Positions 51,201-61,000 of a DNA stretch of 64,000 nucleotides are shown here, one piece after another. The stretch's first letter is position 1. Each line of letters starts with the position of its first letter. Source of the stretch: Rhopalosiphum padi (taxonomy: Eukaryota > Arthropoda > Insecta > Hemiptera > Aphididae); contig NC_083598.1 in the NCBI RefSeq assembly GCF_020882245.1, forward strand, positions 92,013,714-92,077,713. The letters run 5' to 3'. Below the pieces are notes generated by a model, which saw nothing but the letters and a program-made list of their open reading frames with translations, did not search any database and had not been told where the DNA came from. The position numbers and the translations under genes are program-made.

Positions 51201-54200
51201 TATCCTCCTCGGCGGATAATGCTATCTCGATTTTTTTAAGATAGCAAAATGTTTTTTTTTATTTTTTTAAAGCCTCTAGTTAAAACTATGATAGCTTAAC
51301 AGAGAGAAAAATGTTATTAGGGGAATTTACTATTGTGAGTATACATTTGCGGCCTGTTTCTGTATAATTTACGACATATTTTCACGTAAACTTGTAGGGT
51401 GTATATGAGATACAACTATTAATGGGAATAGCTCTAGTGGGTCTGAGATTTTTTTTTTTTAAATTGTATATTTATAATTTCTATTTTAATTTTATTTAAT
51501 GCTAATTTGATAATATTATATTATTATAAATACAAAAAAAAAAATGTCCTAATAACAAGGAAAGGAGACGATTCATATATATCCATAATACCCATAGACC
51601 ATAGTACCTATCCTTCAAGTACACAGTCTACTATTGTGTCCTTAATACTTCCATACATAGCTAGGTACTAAGTATTTAAGTATACCTTTATTCCATAATC
51701 CCTCTGTAATTTTATTGTCCATGATGATGCAACAGGTATTTATACACAGCAAAGACGACATGTTAATCGTAGACTCGCTACCGCAACATCTGTGGACCAG
51801 GAGAATAGCGAAAATATTTTTTAATAGCAAACAAACGTACACCACCGAAGGCGCTCGACAGTTAACAATAAAGCAAAGGAAATGCGTTTTTCCAGACGAA
51901 ATATCATTATTAACGGATTCCAACTACACGTTTAGCGCTTGTATGATTCAATGTCGAATGGATACCAGCAGGAAACTATGTGGATGTGTCTCTTGGTTTT
52001 ATAAATCTATAGGTAAATGAAATTTAACTTTTTTTTTTAAATAGGTAGTATCATAGTATATTTTAATTCTTTTATCACCTTAGGTATATTTCCGAGTTTT
52101 ATGTTTATTACCATGTTATTGTTTAAATTACCTCTAGTAATATTATAACGATTTAACGAAGATTTCGAATATTTCGTTTCATATTGTAAACTTTTAAGTG
52201 GTCTTTTTGATTTTATTTTTCAATATAATATTATATATACTTCATTCGATTTAACTCTTTGCGCATATTTTTTCAATACAAAAAATTGATGATGTCGAGC
52301 AAGTGCTCATATTATTATCATTATTATGATATGTAATTTTGCTATAATTTAATTAATACTGCTAGTGTATGATGTATATCATATTACCTTTATAACACAG
52401 TTCATCATATATTTATATCTATTGGAAAATTATCAATTTTTATTGGACTTTCATTTAATTAATTTGAAAAGTGTGGCAAAATATAAAACAACATTTAAAA
52501 AACCAAGTAATATAGGTAATAAAATATTATGTATATTTTGAACTTTTTTTTAATTAAAAATTACCTAAAAAATATTTTTAATCATTCAAAATGCGGTATA
52601 AATCTAGTTTAGCGCCCACACAGTTTCCTAAATGTTTTTCTACCACATTGATGGGGTTTTTTACGCTGAGAACGAGATTCAATCAGAATTTAGCGGTCAA
52701 ATTTAGTTTTTGTGTTATAACACTGATATTGTAAATATGTTAAATAACTCAATAGCCAATAGCGCACTGTTATCAGTACATTACCGTATATTGATATTTA
52801 TTCTTTTTTTTTTTAATATTATATTCCGGGTACACAGGCACGTACACAGGGGGGTGCTTTGTGTGTTCAAACACCCCCCCCCCAAATACTTGAGTTTTTG
52901 TATGGTTATTTACTTATTCAATTGTAATGTTAATTTTGTTATATCAATGTTTGTATTTTAAGTACACCTAATTTTTATAAAAATTTTTTGTATATTTATT
53001 AAAAAAAGTTCTACTTTTTAATAACTGATTTTCAAAAACACCCCCCAAAACTTTTTTCTGCGTACGTCCCTGCGTGTATAATAGGTAAATAAAGCATTGT
53101 GCGAACACTTATAATCGCGAACTTCATGAGGTAGTAATTTAAAAACAAATGATTTTCGCCAATTTGCTTTTGGACCATCATTCTTAAAAAGTTGCTTAAG
53201 TTAACTAGGCTTACTTGGGGCGGTATTGCATAGCAAATCGAAGGATATTTTCGTTTTTAAATATACGAGCGAGCATTTACTGCCATGCTGAACTGGGGAG
53301 ATGGTATTTTGCATCAATTTTATTACCTGTAATTTGTGCATTATAATCTTAATAATTTTAAATTTAGATCTGACACGTTTTAAATTTTTTAGTTTTTCCA
53401 TCAAATAATCAGCATATTATTATTTAAAATTTCACCAATTTATTGAACAATACAATTACCTATATATTTTAATACTATTGTTTCAGATGGGTATAAATAT
53501 TGCGATTTGGACGGACTAAAGTGTATTGGTAAAAATCTCAGTACGTTACAGTTATTATGTAGATTTTATTGATGATCAAAACATAAGCCCAATAATTTTT
53601 TCACAAAAATCTAAAAAATTTTATCTCCAATTAATCTGCAGAATTGTTATTTAAGAGGACGTCGTACCTGCATTTGTTGTATTACCATACCAAAATATAG
53701 ATACGTTCAGAAGTTCGAATTTTGTGTGTTTAGCAGGTTTAATTTAAATATTAGAGTGAAATGACCGATTATCAAACTTAAAGATAAAAAGATTATTTGT
53801 GTTCTCTAGACGGGTTTTTACGGTATTTAATTTTTAAATATGTTATGAATACCTATGTAAAATATTAAAAAAATGTATAGTGCACTAAGCACTTAAAAAT
53901 TAAAATATCGTAAAAAACTATTGAGAGAACATGTATTAAGTATTTATCTTTAAGGTTGTTAGTAGGTAATTTCACTTTTAATATTTAAGATAAGCCTACA
54001 AAATTGTAACTATATACTGAACGTATATTTTGGTATAGTATGCCTTAAAAAGATGGAGATAACACATGCGGGTACGATATCCTCATAATAAAATGTATTA
54101 ATTTACTCAACATGTCTAGAACAAATATTAAATGGACTTGCCTGTCCATGTGAATTGGGGTGTATGAACACAGTTTATGAAGTAGAAAAACTTCAAGATG

Positions 54201-54730
54201 CTCAGTATGTTAATACATGATATATTAAAATAAAAAAATCTAAAGAAATGTAAATTGTAACTAATGAAAATGCTGGACTAATACAATTATTATTAGGTCT
54301 GATCAGATTGATGAACCACTAGAAATCAGTTTTGTATCATGGCCAATGGTGAGGTACAGAAGAGAAGTATTATTTGGCTGGGTAGATTTACTAGGTTAGT
54401 CATAAACTTATAATAATTGTTGAATAAATATTTATTAACTATTATTTTACATTTCTTATAGTGGCTTTTGGTGGCATAGCAGGTCTATTTTTAGGTTTCA
54501 GTTTGCTGAGTGGAGTAGAAATTATATATTACTTCACATTAAGAGCATGTTGCATGGTGACAAATAACCCCACAGTATTAGAAGAATTAAGTCAAGAATA
54601 TGATCAGAAAGACAAACCTATTATAAATTTAGGGTTAAAACCATTATGGACTGTTGAAAATAAGAAAACTCCTGTAATAACTAAAACTCACGGAAAAAAA
54701 AAGACATTTGCTTTACCTTTTTTGCCTTAA
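48232..54730 (+). CDS. DEG/ENaC family sodium channel subunit (pickpocket-type)
   Basis: Ten exons: 48232-48437, 49275-49475, 50164-50320, 50393-50538, 50654-50759, 51736-52012, 53487-53528, 54120-54204, 54297-54394, 54462-54730. All junctions keep phase, giving 528 aa. The N-terminus has the conserved STLHGVRYI with the His-Gly gating pair at 54-55. TM1 is about 70-92 (WFSFLSVGIVVTSIIIISLW). The extracellular domain has GFCYSFN, a Cys-rich stretch (CMIQCRMDTSRKLCGC; ACPCELGCMNTVYE) and many Asn-X-Ser/Thr. TM2 contains GLFLGFSLLSGVEIIYYF, with selectivity filter GFS at 451-453. By family knowledge it forms trimeric amiloride-sensitive Na+ channels in the plasma membrane, used in mechano- or chemosensation or epithelial transport. 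The exact pickpocket orthologue is not assigned. Exon 7 is only 42 nt. Introns 6 and 7 contain transposon insertions. Confidence 0.95.
48554..48674. mobile_element. Tiny hAT-type MITE with hairpin centre (channel intron 1)
   Basis: GATATACA at 48546-48553 is perfectly repeated at 48675-48682. Ends CAGTGGTGTTCCC and CAGGGGTGTTCCC (reverse complement of right) differ at one base. The 121-bp body contains a palindrome around ATTATGGGTATAC / GTATACCCATAAT (48610-48647). Confidence 0.85.
52835..53072. mobile_element. hAT-type MITE in channel intron 6
   Basis: Left end CAGGCACGTACACAGGGGGG; reverse complement of right end CAGGGACGTACGCAGAAAAA, then TTTTGGGGGGTG. Flanks CGGGTACA and CGTGTATA match 6 of 8, fitting an old duplication. 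The 238 bp carry opposed C-runs and no transposase; the open frame 52710-52961 (+) crosses its edge and is spurious. Confidence 0.65.
53651..54088. mobile_element. piggyBac-like MITE in channel intron 7
   Basis: TTAA (53651-53654) at the left and ATAA (54085-54088) at the right, probably a mutated TTAA. The left arm reads GAGGACGTCGTACCTGCATT and the reverse complement of the right arm reads GAGGATATCGTACCCGCATG. Both continue through ACCAAAATATA and ACGTTCAG. End sequence and size match the element in ESF1 intron 4. Confidence 0.75.
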
Positions 54731-55009
54731 ATATTAGTACAATAATTAATAAGTGATACAAGTATAATAGTATTATTTTATTTTAGAATTATATATAATA
54801 CATTAATGTATTATGTATATATATTTATCAATAACTATAACAAAAGCGAACACAAATAATTGCACAACAAAAATATTTTAACTAAATTTTAAACAAAGTA
54901 TAAATTTTCTAATTTCGACTAGATTATTTCAATTGAAACATTTGTTAACACTAAATTAAAATACATAGTAAAATTGTAATAAATAATGATGTTAAAATTA
55001 TTAACTTAA
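54731..55009. other. Shared 3' region of two convergent genes
   Basis: Only 279 bp separate the channel stop (54728-54730) from the stop of the minus-strand gene (55012-55010). A + strand AATAAA is at 54978-54983. A minus-strand AATAAA (TTTATT at 54777-54782) lies 228 nt past the opposite stop. If these signals are used, the two 3' UTRs overlap by about 200 nt. Confidence 0.5.
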
Positions 55010-58000
55010 CTAATCTCTTTGAATAACACTATTTATTTGTTCATATACACAATTTGGACAAGCCGAGTTACTAATATCTTGTAGAACTGATTGAACAGCT
55101 GTAGCAGTATTGGGTAAATTATCTAAACAAGCAACAACCTGTTGAGAATCTTTATTAAATTGTTCATTTGAAAAATAGCGATGGCCACAAGAATATGCCA
55201 ATAATGTGTTCCCCAAAATTTCTGTGTCCTACAAAATAAATTTAAATTTATTAAACATACAATTCAGGAAATAAATTTATCATTTATACTTGAAATTCTA
55301 AGTGCATAAATGGTTGCAGTTGATCGGTATTAAGTATTTGTACTGAACGGTTTAGTAAATCTTCAGTTTTAGTTTCTGATACTGGTTCAATCCATGCAGA
55401 ACCTGGTGAATTTGTAACAGTAGCTAATAACTGTATAAAGTCTTTTTGATCTTCAGCTATAAAAATAAATATATTTTGTAATACTTGTAACAAATAACAA
55501 TGATATACAAACATTTGGTTTGTATGTTTTTAGAAACAGATGAGCATAGTTCCATGCAAAAATTCACAGAAAAACATCTTAGAATTTTTTTTGGATCCAT
55601 CATTTTTATATTCAATTCATCGAGGTCACAGGCTTTTGATACGTCATTGTTACTGAAATAAATAAAAATGTGATTAAAAATAATATATTTATGTATAATT
55701 CATACAATAAACCAACTACCACAACATACCATAATAACAAAATTCCTAATGAATGATTCAGTTGATCCCATCGATCCATTAACAACTGTTCTAATGCATC
55801 AACTGGGAAAGACTTAGTCAACCAGTATGTAAGATACTAAAAAATAACAATTTTTATAATAATATAGATACAATATACATATATTTATTATAAAATATAC
55901 TGAATTTAAATTAAATATTTTTTTTTTTTATATAAAACATACTTCATGTAAAAATGAAACCAAATTATCTTTTAGTAGGAATTTGAAATAATAATCAAAC
56001 ATCTGAGAAAGCTTAGTAATTCCAGGCCATTCTTTTACAATGGTTTCTTCAGTAGCCATACGTAATGCAAATGATTCTGGTAGAGAAGTTAATAGCTCCC
56101 CTTCTTCAAGATTAATAGTGAAGCCCTCAGATGGTGTAAGAGGAGTTGAAGCCCGCTCTTCGTGACCACCTTCAATATTAAACCCAAACATTTCTCCATA
56201 GTCTCTTGATTCTACAAATGCTTCAAATTGATGAAACAATGCTGTAGAAGGTTCATTATTAATCAATCGAATTTTGCTAATTGCTTGATGGTTTTTCATG
56301 TTAAGACACTAAAAAAAAGTTTGATAAGTAGTTATACTATATTATTTTAATTTGACAAATTTACCATTGATACAACAGAAGAAATATTATAATAAGGATA
56401 AAACCATTCTATTGCATACTGTAATAAATAATCTATACCATATAAACTGCTTAAACTATTCAGATTTTCAAGAAAACATTCAAATGAAGTTAATCCAGGA
56501 AAATTAATACACCGTTTAACCTAGAAAACCAATCACAAAAGAAATTAATGATTGTTTTTAATATCAAATAAATGATCTAAGTATAAAATAAATATAACTT
56601 ACCTGAATCGAAAGTATATCTTTGATGTTGGAAAATGAAAATCTTAATTGTGGCAATACTATTTCAATTGGAGAGTCCAACTTATTTACAGTACCATGCT
56701 GAATTTTAATTACTTTATTAGTTGATTTTATCATAACCATTTTACCATCTAATAATGTCTTGGCTAAGTCTTCTTCTGGAATTTTACCTAACTAAAAAAT
56801 AAATATGCAGTAACTTTATAAGTTATAATCATTACTTAAAAGTTGATTTAAAGAATAAATACTTACTTGTCCTTCGTGATTACTTCCCCATCCCCAAAGT
56901 TTATTAGCTGCATCTAAAGCTAATGTAAAATCAGCTCCACACCTAACTTCTTTTATTAGTGAGTCGCTAGTTGATGATGAGTCTACTATAACTGAAGGTG
57001 GACCAACTAATGTTAAAGTTGGAACAAGTCTCTCACGTATACCTGACACTCCTAATTGTCCATCTAAATTAAGTCCCCAAGTATATAATTGCCCCGCTGT
57101 ACTAATAACAGCTGAATGGTGACAGCCACAACACATCTAAACGTGGAATCATTATATTATTAAAATAATAAAATTATATATTTTAAAAATGTTTAATATA
57201 CTTGAAGAATGTCTCCAGCAATATGAGATGTATCCACAAGTGTTGGACTTAAATGTAATAAGCCATCATCCGCAGTCAAGGCATCAATTTCTGTATCATC
57301 TGCCTTAAAGCCAATTATTTATATATAATTAATAATAAAAACAATAAAAAATAATAATAATTTACAAACTTACTTGATCATTTTCATTTAATACAAGTTG
57401 ATTTCTAGCTCGTTTTTGTGATTGTGCATGAAACCGAAGTACTTGTGGACTACTACCCCAAGTATATAAACGACCAACATCACTCAATGCTAACTAGATG
57501 ATTAAAATAATAGATAATAATTAAAAATATTACTTGTTTATAATGATATAGTATCTTATTATTTATAAAAAATATAACTAAACATACCATTACATTCAAC
57601 ATTTATATACTTGTTTATATATAAATAATTGAATTTTTTTAAATATTTTATGTCACTTTAGAATAAATTAATAATATATTTAGCTTAAGATAAAAATTAT
57701 TTTTTTAATTTTAATACTAATATTATTGTTACTATATCTACTGTAAAGTTTTTAGTTACTTACATTATGAAAATAAGCTGTATAAATACACTTAATTGGT
57801 TCAGGGAGTCCATATACTGGAACTGGGCTAGTAATTTTTGTTGTGCTACCATTACCTAACTGACCAAATGAACCAGAACCAAAAGTGAACACTTTTCCAT
57901 TGTTTGTAAGAATAATGCTATGTGAATAACCTCCATATGCACTAATTATATTCTAAAAATATTTAAATTTTTATTAATTCAATCTATTTTTTATAAGTGA

Positions 58001-61000
58001 TTAAAATTACTTCATTTTCTAAGGTCTTCAACAGTTTTGGTTTTTCACAATCATCAATAGCTCCATGACCTAGTTGACCATAAACACCCCAACCCCAAGT
58101 CCACAATTTTCCACTTGCAGAAATGGCTAATGAATGATATTGGCCAGCAGAAACACTTACTATCAACTCGTTTGATAAACTATCCACTAACATTGGATAT
58201 GGAGCTTGACCACGCCGGCCAGTACCCAATTGCCCATAATGATTTGATCCCCAAGAATAGACCTATGCCGTTTATAATTTAGTTAAAATATTTAAATATT
58301 CAAAATTACACTTACTCCATTTGTAGTTAGAGCTAATGAATGATTTCGACCACATGCTACTTGAATAACTTCAACACGTATGTAAACAAACCAAGAAACT
58401 GGATTTGGAGTAGAAGTTTTAGTCATATGTGGTCCAACACCCAAACAACCGTATGATGAATGTCCCCACGTATAAAGCTTATGGTTACGTATATGAGCTG
58501 CATGAGCCCATCCAGCTCCAAGACTAGACTTGTGTTCTATCTCATTTTCAGAATCAGAGACATTAGAAATAGGTTGATGAGAATATAATATTGATTCTAC
58601 AAAATTATCTGAATATTGATTTGAAGATAGTCTGGATATAATCATTAGGTAAGTGGTTAACCATTCTTTAATAGAATAATTCAACTGAAAAATATTTGGC
58701 CATATAAATTGTCAAGTAAAAATTGTTAAAAATAATTAAATTATTTTATTAAAATAAAATTATTTATACTCAATTTTCAAACTATAGAAAAATTTAAATA
58801 TGAACATTTGATTGTTCTTATAAGTTTTATTAACATATTTTAAGTGCAGTGTCCTAAAAAGATCGCTTTTTTAAAATTAGCTAAAAAACATTTTATTTTT
58901 CAAAAAATTACAAAAAAAGGATAGGTACAATATCAGTATAACATTTAGTTTATGTATGAAAAATAATATTATTCAATGTCCTCCACTAGCTTGTTGACAG
59001 GCCGAAGTGCGGTCGAGAAAATTAACAATAACTGCCTCAGTTCTTTCTGATAACTCCACAAGGACACTTTAACCTAACTGGGGTTTTGAGATCAACAGTT
59101 GAACCAGTTTTTCGAATTTCTCATTAACAAATGTATCTATGACACATTCGGAGCAACATCCCGTCTGAATAAAGTACAAAAAAGTCGTTTCGCAGTTTAC
59201 GCACCACTTTCATTAGATTGGTAAAACCAATACATGTGTTTCAATTGACATTCGGTCCGTGGTGACACTTAGAAAAAACTGATTACACAACCGAAATTAT
59301 AGTAGATTAAAAAAATGATGAGAGCAATGTTGTGAACATAAAAATAAAAATAGCAACCGATTTAAAAAAAGCGTTTTTTTTGGAATACCCTGTACTTAAG
59401 CAGCTTATAAATAGTAAACTTATACAAAATTGATTCAAATTAGTAAAATTTACTTACGTTATTATCTTGTTCAGATATAGACTCTGTTTCATTTTTAAAT
59501 TGAAATACCTTACGTAAAATTGGTCGCAATGCTGGGTTGGTTGGGTCATAGAGTATTTTAAGTTTCTAAAGAAGAAACAACAATGTAAAAAAAAAAATTA
59601 TGTCATGAAATGTACCATTGTAAAAACTTACTAAAAGAACATCTTGAGAAACATTATGCAAATTTGCCTGTACAAACTTAGAATGAAGTGTTGTAAATTT
59701 ATTACAGGCAACTAATACTTCTGTAAAAATTGATTCAGACACCAAATCCCAAAATCCTTCAGTTACTAAATCAAAAATTTATTTTTAAAAATATATACCA
59801 AAATTATTTAGGTTAAATTACTAAATATTAGTTATTAATCTTTATTTATTAAAATCTCTGTAGTACACACTAACGTAATTTCTTGATTTTAATATTAAGT
59901 ATAAATTGCTCGGAATGAAAAAATTTCTGAACCGGAACACTATACATTATTATTAAATATACATAAAAAATATGTATAGATTTATATTCATATTAAAATT
60001 ACAATTTCCATCAATAAATAAATATTTAGTTACACAATTAAGACTCAAAAACATAATTTTCGTATCAAAATTAACCTAAGTATTAATTATTAATTTATAA
60101 AAATATAATCCACAATGATTTATACTTATTTTCTATTTTTTTTTCTCTTTTACGGCTATCAGTGTCATCAGCGGAATGTCGACCTTTTAATAAACAAGAC
60201 TTTACGTACTTTTGTGGCTTAGACTTTTATAGAGGTGGTCCTACGCAGTCAATAAATAACAATGCAGCAGCACAGCAACAGTTTGTATGGATAATGAAGT
60301 TCTTAACGGTGAAATTATTTTATTCAAAGAGCTAAAATTTTGTTCGCATTCACTTATTGAAATAGGAATCGCAGCCATTGCTTGGAAAAGTGGTTTTAAT
60401 TTTTTTGGAATATCCTCTTGTCCTAAATCCATTTTGAAAACTCTAAAGTTTTCAACTATATCATGTTCATTTAAACGAAACTGTTGACATAAATATCAAA
60501 TATTTGAGTCACTATATTTTTATTTTTAATTTCATCATCATTTGATCTAGGCCAACATTTTAGATTTAAGTTCTCTATACAGTCTATCAGATTTATAAAA
60601 AAACTCACATTTTCCTGGCGACATTTTTCTTTTGCGACTGATATATGATGAACTAGAAGTCATCATTAAACCCAATTTAGTAAAAAATGTACTCTTATTT
60701 TTAACAGATTTAGATTAATGAAAACACAGATATCGATTGAACATCGATTGATATCTATTGTTGTGATCTACAGTTGATAGTATTTTATAGCATGAAGATA
60801 AAATGTATAGTATAAACTATTACTATACTACTACTACGACTAGTAGATGTGGCTACAGAGGTATTATCAATTAATAATATTTATTAGTTTATTATTTTGG
60901 CAATAGGTAATAACTAATAAGCACAATTTTCCATTTTTATAAATGCATACAATTTCCAAATATTATTTTTAAAACATTAAATTTTCAATGAAGTGGAAGG

